NCBI RefSeq assembly: GCF_008831285.2
Contig: NC_045138.2
Span: forward strand, 24,709,934-24,773,933
Origin: Nymphaea colorata
Lineage: Eukaryota > Streptophyta > Magnoliopsida > Nymphaeales > Nymphaeaceae
DNA length: 64,000 nucleotides
Direction: 5' to 3'
Of the stretch, positions 51,151 through 62,600 are shown one piece after another; the stretch's first letter is position 1, and each line of letters opens with the position of its first letter. The notes beneath the pieces were generated by a model. It was given only the letters and a program-made list of their open reading frames with translations, was not told where the DNA came from and ran no database searches. Made by a program: the position numbers and the translations under genes.

Positions 51151-53631
51151 TAGGGAATTTCCTATTGGACGCCCTCATAATGTTGCTGGTCTCTCTAGTC
51201 GTCACGCCGGCCTACCATTGGCTGTACCGAGTTTTGAGAGATTTAAAACTTGGGATTCGACCCGTTACAACGCCACAGGGAATTTGTTATGGCCGAGAAT
51301 GTGGATGTATCGCAGGTAACATGCTGTCCTCTGGCTGATTTCAGTGATGAATGTTACATGTTTCCATAATGTAATTGTCTCGATGTCTGAAATAAAGAGT
51401 TAAAAGTTTACAAAAGGACCCTAACCTTTCTCCAATCGACAAAAGCTGCCCAAACGTTTAACATTCAAATGTCTGATGATTGTAGGTAGTTCTCAAATAA
51501 ACGTCTTTACCTACCACCATCCATTTAACCATATTTAATCACAAACTAATGAGATGAAATGGTCGACTCCGTAAGGCCTGACTTGTGCGATCACTCCTTC
51601 GAGTCTCTTGAGTTTTCTCTGGGATAAGGGACAACGTTCAAAGCTTGCCACTTGCAGAAGCTTTTGAAGGTCTGCCAGTTATTCGCGATCTTTCTCTTGT
51701 TACATCTCCGGCTCTATCTCCTACTGTTACCAGCTACGATAAAACTCGTCTTTTCTCGTCATCATCCGTTGTTCCTATTGGCCACCAGCCTCTTTTAATC
51801 TAGTTCTAGTGGTATTTCTTTGGCTGTTGCCTTCCTCCGTTTATGCCATGGTCCACTCTAGATGAGGCGATCTTTTTTACCCCGATTTTCATGAGCCGGC
51901 CACTGACCTCTGATTATTCCATGCTCATAAAATCAAATGCTTGCTCGTTCCCGCCACTGCAACCCGTAATGCTGGTGGTCATGGTACATTGGTATTGGTT
52001 CTATTATGTTATAACTTTATCATCAATTTAAATTAAACCCTGAGGAATATGGTTAGTGAGCAGACAATCTCGATGGCTAATAATGTTAGGCACCGAGAGA
52101 CGGAACAGGCTGATGGTGATAATTCTCTTGAACATTGCTGCATGAATCGTATACTCCGTACATTTTTTTGGATTGGGTTGTCTAAACTTTTTTGTTGTTT
52201 TCTTTCTCTTTTGGCCGCTATAAGCATTAGTATTTTTGTTTTGCACCTTAGAAGGAAGGTGACTTATTCTATCCACACTTCAATATCAAGGCCTATAAAT
52301 TGAGAGAAACTGCAAATTAGCCTTACAATGAATGTTGCTTAAAAAAGGAAACCAAACTCCGAAGATTGAAACATTTACCACCTTCACCATATTTGAATCT
52401 TACAGAGCCTCATCAGAAGCTGAACAACAAATTTTTTGTTGTAAACGAAAAAAGTAGGGAAGAAGGATTATGGAGGAATGAAGCAGCCAAATTCTTGAAA
52501 GCAAGAAGCATGAGAGATGAGGGGTTCCTCTCTGGGAAATGTTTTGAGCCACATTACACGAGCCAAATCCTTGGAGCAATACTGCGAGAAATATTCTATG
52601 AAACGCAGAAGGCTACATGTAATTTCCCAAACGTTCTTGGGTGCACATTTTTTTGTAAACTAAACCAACTTTTAGATGGTTTTTGTAATTTGTTCACGAA
52701 AAATTTGCCTAATGTCCGCGAACAGTAACTCACGAACACTAACTGAAGTTGGACCCAGTTTCATGTCGCAGATCAGTATTTAGATGCTCCTTACGCAAGG
52801 GATGGTGTCCTAAAGGAGGTTATAATTTTGTCTCTCGAAGTTCTCGGCAAAATATTTGTTAAGGTTAAAGTTTAAAAGTACATAATGCATATATTATATC
52901 AGGACTTGAAGTTTCTATACTATATAATAAAATAATTACCTTTGGTAATTGTGTAGGGGAAAACTTTTTTAGGGCCTACGTTTTCCTCATAAATTATTTT
53001 GCGTATCTTTTTTATTAAGCACCATAAAAATTGCCAAAAACTGTAAACTTTATTAACGCGAGAAATAAAATTTAGTAACTGCAATTCTTTTCAAATTTCG
53101 AATATTAGAACACTTCATTCTTTCCACCTACATTATTTTGTTTTTCAGGCTAAGGTTCGATTCACACTCATTTGATAGTTCTCATAAAAAAAATCCATGT
53201 TTGTTAGAAAAATCACAAAATGTGATCTCTTTTAGTAATTACTCATAAGTGGTTTTCTAAAACCGTTTTCCTAATCCTTTTGGGCGCATCTACTCTTCTG
53301 TTTTCTTATCCGCGGTTGTCATCTTTCTTTGAGTGTTCTTTGGGTTTTCCTTGTGCTTAGTGGGTTAAGTGCCCTGAACAACTGGTTTTTGTGCACATGC
53401 TGATCTGAAAGAAGGCGGATTGCCTATGAGAGAAGAGCAAATAGTACTTCATTCCCAAAATCTTAATTAAGACGCGATACACAATTAAAAGAAAAACACA
53501 AGAAAAAAAAATAATGCAGGATACAACAGTTACATAATTGAGATAATTAGTTCAAACAGAAACACACATCGTCTTTGGAATGCAGGCTACGGGGATATGT
53601 ATCGATGACATTGCAGAGATAATGAAGATGG
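51151..53631. other. 3' flank of the 47.7-kb gene and NLR downstream region
   Basis: No gene is supported here. An AATAAA at 51391-51396 is a good poly(A) signal for the upstream gene. The block at 51.40-51.57 kb recurs at 61.52-61.70 kb. A 120-codon frame at 52366-52728 has no recognisable domain. Confidence 0.5.
51391..51396 (+). terminator. poly(A) signal of the 47.7-kb gene
   Basis: A canonical AATAAA lies about 240 nt after the stop codon of the unrecognised gene. Confidence 0.5.
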
Positions 53632-56565
53632 TCACTCCCCATTATCAAGAAATAGTCTCTGCATAGCAGTTTTGATGCTCTCATTTTGCCACTTCAGTTG
53701 TTCCCACCAAATTTTGGAGCCCTTAATCTGTTGAATCGCACCAATGTCACGAATTGGAAGATTCTTCAGCAGCGGGCAAGACTTCACTTCTACCTCCTCT
53801 AGGAGAGGAAGGAAAGGCTCCTCCTTGCACACCACTGTTAGTCTAGGCAGGTCCTTGAGTATCACCCTTGTCAGGAAGGGGAGACAAGCTTCCTCTTCTA
53901 TGTCACCGTCGCCACCAGCCCTCGCTTCTAAAACCTCTCCTTGAAATACTTCCTCTATCGAAGCGCATTCCCATAGGTGGATCTCCTTCAGCTTGTTTTT
54001 TTTCACGAATACGCCGATGGGGAACAGACTCCTTAACTGCGGACAGCAGCTTATGGTGATTTGCGTCAGATTACCAAGGGTTCCTCCTCTAGGAGCCCTC
54101 CCCATCCATATGGTCTCCAAATTGGCCAAGTTCCGCAGGTCTAGAGTCTCTAACACTTCCCATGCGCCATTTTGGTCGACATCATCTCCTCTTACCATCA
54201 GGCTGCTAACATCATCACAGCCATGAACGAAGAGCGACTTCAGGTCCTTGAAGGAACCGCCGACTTGGGAAATCCACATGATGCCTGTGCAATTGAACAG
54301 CACCAGCGATTGAGTCCGGCGTAGCACCATCTTCACGGTTTCACTTGGCAGTAGCCCGTCGGAATTGATGACATGGAGTTCTCTGTTGTGGCGCCGCGGG
54401 AGTTCGATGTCTCCTCCTATACTGAAATTGAATTGCCACAGAATCCGCCACTGGTCAACGAACTCGTTTGGAATGAGGCAAATCGGATTCTGAATATTGA
54501 CATAAAGAGCTTCCAATTTGTGCAAGGAACTTAGCTCCTCAAGTGAGGCTGTCTCGAGCTTCGCCATGCCCTCCAGGCCCCAAGAGTATGCACTTTGGTG
54601 CATGTCGAGTTCCTCAATGGCTAAGAGACATGGCATGAGGCCTCGCCGGATTCTAGTGAGCCTCTTTGTGTAGGACAAGATCAAAGTCTTTAGCTGGCTC
54701 AGTTCTTCCAGTCCCTGGGGCAACTCTTCTATCTGAGTGTGGTTGAGGTCAAGCAACTTAAGCTGTCTCAGCTCCCCAATCGGCGGCATCTCCCTCAAGT
54801 ATCGACAGTCCCCTAAATAGAGCGCCTTGGCGTTCACCAAAGTTGAGATGGACGGCGGTAAAGTCGTGATCTCTGTGTGGCTTAGATCCAATACCTGAAG
54901 GGCGGGCATCCCATGGAAGAAACCATCGGTGATGCTCTTAAGAGGGTTATGTTGGAGGATCAGGGTCGATAGCTCCGACCACACTTGTTGTGGTTGGTCT
55001 GCAAGTGATTGTATTTGGTGACCCATCAAGGAGATTCTCTTGATGTCTTGTGGAATCATTCCCTTGGGAGGCCATTGCCTCAAAGGATTGGTTTTCTCGT
55101 CCCGGACGAAAAACTGGTGGCCTTCTTCGTCTGCCATCTTGAGTCCCATATCCCGGACCAAGCCCAGCATCATGACGCTGCTGAAGGAGTCCTTTGCTTT
55201 CAGTAAGCAATAGTTTCGGAACCTTCCAATTATTTGGAACCCCTTGTCCGTCGAATCTTTGCTATTGAGCTCCTCCATAAAGCCTTCCGACCTCCAGTAG
55301 GAGACAAGCCTCTTGACATTCACACTGTAGCGTCTAGAAAACAAGCAACAGTATAAGAAGCACAACCTAGTGCTCCTATCCGTGATCCGATCGATGTTGC
55401 GTCTCAATAGCCGGAATTCCTTATCAACGTCGGCCACGCTCCAATTGCTCAGAACCCTCGTCACCCTCAAGGCCCTCAACTCCCTCAGCGCGTTGTTCCA
55501 TATCCCAACTTCGTGTACATCCCTCATGATTTCTCCCAAGAGAACCAGAAAGCGCGGCAGCCCCTCGCATTCCTCGGCAGCCTCCTTTGCAAGTGGCTGT
55601 ATCTCGTGGCTTTCCACGACCTTCCCGGCCTTTTCCCGAAACAAGCACAAGGCGTGGGGTTTGGGGAGGAGTTCCACCTCAACAGTTTCATCACTTAACA
55701 TCGTCTTGCACATTTCGAAGTCGGTCGTCGTGAGCAGCACTTTGCTCATCATACTTTGATCGCTTCTGTTGGGCACTCCCACGTGATCCAGATCTAGTTT
55801 ACGATGAACTTCGTCCAAGATTAGCAGAAACTTTTTTTCCCTCAGCCTATTGAAGAGCATGGCGGCTCTGGTTACCTCGTTATCATGCTCTCCAAAGGTC
55901 ATCCCTAATCTCCTAGCTATCCGGGTCTGTATCCCTTCGATACCTGGCTTGTCCTTCATAGGCACGTAGATGACGAGAGTCTCCTTGCCTTTGAGCTCGT
56001 TGTTCACCTTCTGCGCAACGGTGGTCTTGCCCACCCCGGTGATTCCCCAGAGGCCGATGATTCGGATACGATCGTCGTTCAAGTGATTCATTATCCTCTT
56101 GATGACCTCTTCCCGGCCATAAACATGGGGAACAGAGAGCACTTCTACCATGGGTGGTGGTGGATCGTTGAGAACCCCCCTCCCGTCCATGTACTGAAAG
56201 CCAATCTCCGTCTCCGTCTGTATCTCTCCCCCGATATTTTCAATCTGTCGGCTTAGTTCGAAGAGCAGCTTGCAGTTACCACAGTGCCGGGCCTCGAACT
56301 TCTCTAATATGTCCCGATACTTCCTTTCCAGTTTCTCCATCCTCTGCAGGTCGCGCTCCACTGTTTCGGAAGGAACTTTCCCGTCCCTCTTGCCGCCTTC
56401 GACGTAGCTAACTATTTTGTTTTTCTGATACATGAGCACCTCAAATTGAGAGTCGAGCCTCTGTTTGTTTTCTTTGAAGTTGATAATATCTTTCAGCTGA
56501 GGGGAGCAGAGATCGCAGAAGAGATTGCAGCCCTGAAAGATGCAAGTCGCGATGTCAAGAGCCAT
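53632..56565 (-). CDS. CC-NBS-LRR disease resistance protein, intronless, 977 aa
   Basis: This is an intracellular immune receptor of the RPS2/RPS5 and At4g27190-like CNL group. I use the ATG at 56565, because the longer frame begins with a non-ATG codon. An N-terminal coiled-coil region spans about 1-140. The NB-ARC has P-loop GITGVGKTT at about 174-182, kinase-2 FLLILDEV at 246-253, RNBS-B KVLLTTTD at 275-282 and RNBS-D CFLYCCLF at 402-409. The GLPLA position reads GLPRFLVLLG (about 335-344) and the MHD position reads MLGLVRDMG (about 466-474), both departures from consensus. LRRs run from about 505 to near the end, with LQVLDLSHTEITTLP as a clear repeat. The tail IWWEQLKWQNESIK matches the WWxxLxW ending of this group. 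The frame is open throughout, so it may be functional, but the motif changes leave doubt. Confidence 0.93.
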   Translation of the reverse strand: MALDIATCIFQGCNLFCDLCSPQLKDIINFKENKQRLDSQFEVLMYQKNKIVSYVEGGKRDGKVPSETVERDLQRMEKLERKYRDILEKFEARHCGNCKLLFELSRQIENIGGEIQTETEIGFQYMDGRGVLNDPPPPMVEVLSVPHVYGREEVIKRIMNHLNDDRIRIIGLWGITGVGKTTVAQKVNNELKGKETLVIYVPMKDKPGIEGIQTRIARRLGMTFGEHDNEVTRAAMLFNRLREKKFLLILDEVHRKLDLDHVGVPNRSDQSMMSKVLLTTTDFEMCKTMLSDETVEVELLPKPHALCLFREKAGKVVESHEIQPLAKEAAEECEGLPRFLVLLGEIMRDVHEVGIWNNALRELRALRVTRVLSNWSVADVDKEFRLLRRNIDRITDRSTRLCFLYCCLFSRRYSVNVKRLVSYWRSEGFMEELNSKDSTDKGFQIIGRFRNYCLLKAKDSFSSVMMLGLVRDMGLKMADEEGHQFFVRDEKTNPLRQWPPKGMIPQDIKRISLMGHQIQSLADQPQQVWSELSTLILQHNPLKSITDGFFHGMPALQVLDLSHTEITTLPPSISTLVNAKALYLGDCRYLREMPPIGELRQLKLLDLNHTQIEELPQGLEELSQLKTLILSYTKRLTRIRRGLMPCLLAIEELDMHQSAYSWGLEGMAKLETASLEELSSLHKLEALYVNIQNPICLIPNEFVDQWRILWQFNFSIGGDIELPRRHNRELHVINSDGLLPSETVKMVLRRTQSLVLFNCTGIMWISQVGGSFKDLKSLFVHGCDDVSSLMVRGDDVDQNGAWEVLETLDLRNLANLETIWMGRAPRGGTLGNLTQITISCCPQLRSLFPIGVFVKKNKLKEIHLWECASIEEVFQGEVLEARAGGDGDIEEEACLPFLTRVILKDLPRLTVVCKEEPFLPLLEEVEVKSCPLLKNLPIRDIGAIQQIKGSKIWWEQLKWQNESIKTAMQRLFLDNGE

Positions 56566-57953
56566 AGTCGGGAGACGCAAAATCCCGTCTGCAGACTTTC
56601 AATGCTTCAAGGAAGTCTTCCAACGAGTGAAGCTGGTTATGTACTGCTGTACCTAATTTCATAGGTTATTTTAAAGATGAAAAAAAAATCATGATTAATA
56701 TAAAAAGAAATTCTTTTAAGAATAAAAACAAAAACCGTAAAAAAAAATTCAAGATTAGATAAAAGTGAAATTTGTTATTGTATATCATTTTAATCAATAT
56801 ATTCTTTAAAAAATAAAAAAAAATTGTTTTTCTTTCACTTATAACTTTATTTCGAGTTCTCATAAATATTTTATTATCTCTTATATTTTATATTTATATG
56901 TTTAGTGTTATCTCATACATCCATTTATTATTTTATAAATATTATCTTATATTTATATTTAACGTTATTTTATATATTTATTTGTTACCTCGTTATCTTA
57001 AAAAAAATGTGTTATATCATGAACATTATCTCGGACGGTGTTATCTCATATATGCATTCATTCGTTGTTTCATTATTTCATAATTTTTTTGTTATTTCAT
57101 AAATAATATTTCGGATTTGTTTTTTTATTTCATATCTTATTTGTTATCTCACGTATAATGTTGTAAATATACACATTGGTAGTATTATCCACCTTTTAAC
57201 ATATGGTCACGTAGACTAACACATGTAATTCGATCTCTTCAAACACGATGGGATGGCTGGCGGTCAGTGACATGGCGAGTCGGAACTCAGGATGGTGAAG
57301 AAGAAAGCGGTAAAAGTTAATCACTGTTTCTTTTGTTCTAATTTTTTTTGTTTGGGCCGTAGCAATTAACCACCTTCGGTAGCAAGGTGGCTCCGTTGTC
57401 CGTGCAAATGTTTGGAAGTTTTTTCCTCTTCAACCCTTCCTCCTTTTCAACTTGAAACATTTTAAGCATTCTTTTTCTTCCGAGAAAACTAACAATATTC
57501 TATTTAACAATACTGGTTAATGCCAAATCTCGTTTCTTCATAAGAGGCCCGGATGATGGCAATGAAATTTAGACCTTCATACTTGGCGGCAAACCCATCT
57601 CAAAGGTTGAGTTGGTTCCTTGTTTCAGATAAGAGGTGTATCTATGTTAAGTCGGGGCAATTAGATCTTGATCTAAGGCTGGTTTCTTATTCAACATAAC
57701 AAAATCGATCTAAATCTCTTAAACTTTTCACATTTACGTATGTGGTAATTGGCATCACGTTGCATGTTGATGTGTGATTGGTTTAATTGTTCATTTATTC
57801 TGCTGTTCTTTCGTCCACTTACATGAAACCATTTTAACCCTCAAATAATTGGAATCTGACGCCGACGAGTCAGGCTGGAACGCTTTGGATGTGATATTAT
57901 TGGCCTCAGATGCATAATGCCAGCTGTTCATTTCCACGAACAGCCGACGGATG

Positions 57954-58152
57954 CATGGTAAAATCCTGCAACAGGATTCTCGATGTAGACATTTTAATTG
58001 GCAGCGCTCCATGGTAAAATCCTGCAACAGGATTCTCGATGTAGACATTTTAATATGTAATCCTATTGGAAGCGCCCAAAAGTGCTCCATCGGACAGCCG
58101 ACTGATGCATGGTAAAATCTTGCAGCAGGATTCTCGATGTAGACATTCTAAT
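57954..58152. repeat. three copies of a 45-bp palindrome-containing unit
   Basis: The unit beginning CATGGTAAAATCCTGCAACA occurs at 57954-57998, 58010-58054 and 58108-58152. Copies 1 and 2 are identical over 45 bp and copy 3 has three changes. Each contains AATCCTG-CAA-CAGGATT, an inverted repeat with 7-base arms and a 3-base loop. In copy 3 this reads AATCTTG-CAG-CAGGATT, which breaks one pair. Confidence 0.93.
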
Positions 58153-60453
58153 ACGTAATCCTATTGAAAGCGGCCAAACGTGCTCCATCGGCCAGAAATT
58201 AAAAACTTATTAGGTTGAAGGAGCTCCAGGCTTGGACCCAGTCTGGTCGTAAAGTTCAGTTTGAAAAAAAGAGTTGAGTGCTACATGGGACGTGTAAGTT
58301 TAGTTTGATTTTTGTGGGTGTCGGACTGAGCAGATGATGGCCAGGACACCCAAGATAGAAAGTGCTTAAGTTTCCACGCAGTTAAAAGGTGTAACATAAC
58401 ACTCGAGTTTTCTTTTGAAAAGGGTGCCTTTTGCCTTAAGCTGATCACACCTGAGTTTTCTTTTGAAAAGGTCAAGTTAGAGTCTTAATCTAAATCACGT
58501 GGAACTTGTTAAAGCCCGGGCCGAACCGAATTCAAACTGCAATCCAACACCGATTCTTGTTCAAGCATTTAATTGGGATTCTTAGTAATTCAGGAAGACC
58601 ATTTCAGGGCAAGTCAGAAAATAGAAAGTCCAGTTTATGGAACGTAACGGACCGGTCTAACCTTCCTTACCAAGTCAGAGGTAGTCGAACTAGGCTCATC
58701 AACTAGAAACGGAATGCAATTTTCTAGACCATATCGAATTCCTCTCTCTGACATTTACATCTAGCCCGATTTCAGATTTGAATTTGGGATTCAAACCAAA
58801 AAAAGGAAACGACATCAGAATCTGCGTATTAATGCTATCCAACTTTCTTCACCAATTGTTGAGTTGTCGAGATCGTGGTCGGGGATAAACTTGGACTTGC
58901 GTTAGACAATCTGCTAGAGATCTCGAGCAGATTAGACCAAACATGTTTTAAGTTGATCACTTTTTATTTTAATTCATAAAAATATCAGCTGCCCTTCGGG
59001 TGGGAAGGGTATTTCTTACCTTCCTGCTGAGAGAGCCGAAGCTTCCACCCTTTTCTTTTCCTCAAGGCACCACCCACCGTTAAGAGACGAAGCTTCCACA
59101 CTCTTCCTCTTCTCAAAGCAGTAAGCTTACTTTCAATGCCTCGGGGTAATGGTCCAGATAGGAGGTAGGGCATGTGCTCTACCAAGCCACTTTAAAACCT
59201 TAGTTTGATAAATAGATTTAGGTGGACCTGGGTCCAGTAATGTGGCAGCCCCACGAGACTTGAGTCACTGCCCCCATGAACTTGGGTGGACTTGGTTGTT
59301 AACTATATATTTAAAAAAAAAAAAAAAACTGACTCCGTTCCTGTTCCCTGCTCCTACTATATTACTTTCCCTCCTTGTGCAGCATAAAAAGTTAACACAA
59401 TGGGAACTCGAAACAAAGATGGGTTGCTTATCAGCCCTCGTCTCTCTCCAAATCAAAAATATCAACTACCCTTATATCACAAAAATTTTTATACTAAAAA
59501 AATATCTTTTTACAACTTGAACCAAACAATGTTTTATACTAAATCAGTAGTCAACAACATTCTAGCGTTTTGAAACTACGTATAAAATATCTTTTAGCAT
59601 GTTTTTTAGGCGGTTTACTTCTTGTCCATGACCTAAGTGACCTAGGTGACGCCCATTCTCCTCTCTAAGCGGTTCACTTTCTAGAATATCTTTTATGTCA
59701 TCAACCCTCTAGCAGGGTGAGATTATTTTATTGAACTTTTATTTTTCTTTTTCAAGAGAGAGCGCTAAATGGGCGGCACTCCTACTCCTTGACCAGTGAC
59801 CGATATTATAAAAAGATCTTAAAACTGCAGTAGGAGATCGAACAATCAAAGCTTCCAAATTACCAATTCATCTGAAGTATTCGATCTACAGCTGTTGGAT
59901 CTGCAGCTCAGTAACTATAAATACAGCGAAAACTTTGCCCCTGAGAAAAGAAAATTGGACCCTTTTACAGTTGGTTCTCATTTATTAAAACTTTAATTTT
60001 TTCTTCTTTTCATCTTTAAAGCAATTTCTTACTGCTACAGTCAAGAAGGTTATATGTTTGAACCGGCTTGAATATATATATATATATATATATATAGAAG
60101 GATAATATACAAAAGAATTGAAGGTGATAGATATCAAGAGAAAAAGAATAAGGCTTGCTTTTGAAAGTATAGCCAAGTGAAAATTTCAAGGAAAAAAGAA
60201 AGAGCGAAAAAGAGCAAATTGATATTGACGCAGAGTCTTGAGGTCCCCAAACTGGGAACTTTCCTCCCCTTTTCACAATCTAAGTGCGTGAATGACATGA
60301 GAGATGAGACTTAAGTTCCTTGTCGTTTTCATTTTGGTCCATATTCTATTTTCTGTCTTTGTTCTTCAAGATGTAAATTCCTCAGATTTCAGGTCGAATT
60401 CAGCTCAATTCCGCGTAAGATAAGATTCGATGTCTATATACATTTCGTTTGCA

Positions 60454-60690
60454 TTTTTATTGGACATCAATCGGGTATCTGGCTCAGATCCAAATTCGGT
60501 TATAAAGCTTCTTACCAAACCCGACTAAATGAATCTAGTACCTGATTGGTAATCGATTACATCTAACCCGTTCCTGTACCCATTTGTCCCCAAATCCCAC
60601 ATACTGAATTTTTATTGGATCTCAATCGGATATCAGGCTCGGATCCAAATTTAGTAAGAAAGCATGGTACCAAATCTGACTAAATGAATT
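60454..60690. repeat. diverged direct repeat, spacing about 153 bp
   Basis: A segment of about 85 bp starting TTTTTATTGGA and ending near GACTAAATGAAT occurs at about 60454-60540 and again at about 60608-60690, with roughly one difference in six bases. No coding capacity. Confidence 0.75.
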
Positions 60691-61347
60691 CAAAGCAGAT
60701 AAGTTATACTTTAAAAACAAAAATTACAAAATGAAATTTCACATCACCATGCCAATCATCTTTATCTCTGAGATGTGACTTCTTCGAGATGGAAATCTGG
60801 AAGAAAAGAGATTCGAATATGCAAAATCCAGACTCGTTGACCCTGACCAGCTCCTGCGATGGTCGATGTTTTCTGGAAGGCGCACCTCTCTTGTCTTGCC
60901 ACGGAAACAATTATTTAAATGCGTTTGGATGAGTTCAGTTCGTGTTTTTCCTATTTATTTGTTCAGCTTTCACGTATCAGTGCAGCTGGTATAAAACTAG
61001 TCCCTGGTTCCATTCTCGCTGGCCGCGCCAACGCCGAATCACAGCCCCACTTATCATCCCGAAACACCTAAACCCCACTTATAAGCCTTTTAACTTTTGA
61101 AAGCAATACTTTGGGGGATGAAGAGAAGAGGAGACTTCTGTTTTTCATTCACCTCCGAATCTCAAGGTTCTACGTTGTTGGAAAGGAGGGGTGAAGAAAA
61201 AACAAAGTCCCTCGACTCGACTGTGGCGAGCCTCAACTGCCTGAGTTTAAACTTTAAACCCACTGTGTCAACCCGTCTGAGTTTCAATAAACTCAGTCAT
61301 GTTAACAACATTCATTTGAATGGGAAAAGCTGTACTTATACCCCTGC

Positions 61348-61890
61348 CTCTTGTATATAGAGACCACGAGAACATCTTAATTCCTTTTGACTGTATCAAG
61401 CGGTGGCTCATGGTGATGCTCTCTGTTTGTGTTAATAAATGCTAGTGCAGAACTCATTAGTGTTTTCAATTTTTCTTTGGATATATGTTTCGAATCTGGA
61501 CAAAAGTTGACTAGCTGAGTTGCATACATAAATAGTTAGAAGTTTACGAAATGACTCTAACCTTTCTCTAATTTACAAAAACTGTCCAAATATTAAACAT
61601 TCAACTGGCTAATGATTATAGGTAGTTCTCAAATAAACGTCTTTACCTACCACCATCCATCTAATTTAATCATAGTTAATCACAAATCAATGGGTTAAAA
61701 TGATCGAGAACCTTCGTTCTCAAATGTTGAGTTGGTCACTATTTTTAGAGAAAAGTTAAATCAGAGCAATCAAGTCTTGATCTAACGTTGGTTTCTTAGT
61801 TATTCCACATAACAAAACCGATCTAAATCTCTTGAGTTTTCCGTTTTTATCAATGCTAACTGGCTTCAAGTTGCAGAGTGATGTGTCCTG
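61348..61890 (+). pseudogene. mosaic duplicate of DNA flanking the NLR, with a broken exon
   Basis: Three consecutive blocks match sequences elsewhere in the window, in the same order and orientation. Bases 61348-61525 match about 50039-50215 (intron 3 and exon 4 of the 47.7-kb gene), 61526-61705 match about 51394-51570 (its 3' flank), and 61719-61885 match about 57599-57780 (beyond the NLR). The exon 4 copy has lost its acceptor AG and reads an in-frame stop (GACTAGCTGAG in place of GACTGGCCGAG), so it is dead. Confidence 0.85.
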
Positions 61891-62600
61891 CTAGGGTGGG
61901 TTGTGACTTGGCGGAACAAGAGCCTGAGCCTGGTGCAGGAATGCGCTGGGTCGTTACAAGTAACCCATGTATTAGGTGAATCATTACTTTTTATGTAGCC
62001 TGATATTGAACATTTGTTGTTATCTCTCTTGAGTCTTGACATACCACATCCAGAAGTCACTGGGACGTGTAGAAGATCTGATTGCTCTTAACCTTCTGCG
62101 TACAAGAGTTGGTAAAACTGTAAAAAACATTTGAACACTTTCATGTTTTTTCTCTTGAAGAAATAAACCCAGGTCATTATTGAAATATCTTCCATAAATT
62201 TTACATAGTATCTAAAACCGTAGTACATCAGAGTGTATTAGAGTTCAAAGTAATGTTCACCTCTTATTTCAAAACTAACAAATGGTTGTCTAGACATTTT
62301 TGCAAACACGCACGCATGACTCACACATTGCAAAGTTTATCCAAAAACAGAAAACAACTGTTTTATTATATGGTCAACAGGGTGACATCATATGCAATGC
62401 CATAGATGCATTTGATTTTGAGCACTTGCAGCACGAACAACACCTTTAAGTTTCTGTAGACTGATTGTATGTAGACCTCCATGTTTGTTGGCCTCACCAA
62501 TCTTTGTTTTGAGTTTTGGAGTCCGGAATTATTGCCTAGTTATTAGTGAATACCACATCACATTTTAACTCATTATCCAACAGAAAAGCTTGACACATAT
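61891..62600. other. no feature recognised
   Basis: About 700 bp between the mosaic duplicate and the retroelement remnant. I see no motif-bearing frame or clear repeat. Confidence 0.4.

Larger units (their letters stand above)
56566..61347. other. NLR upstream and gene-free repeat-bearing region
   Basis: The first 600 bp is extremely AT-rich NLR upstream DNA. The rest has only short frames without motifs. It contains the 57.95-58.15 kb repeats, an AT microsatellite at about 60073-60096 and a diverged direct repeat at 60.45-60.69 kb, all noted separately. Confidence 0.5.

Noticed and set aside
52366-52728. 120-codon plus frame between the unrecognised gene and the NLR
   Set aside because: No recognisable domain or splice context, so I could not support it as a gene.
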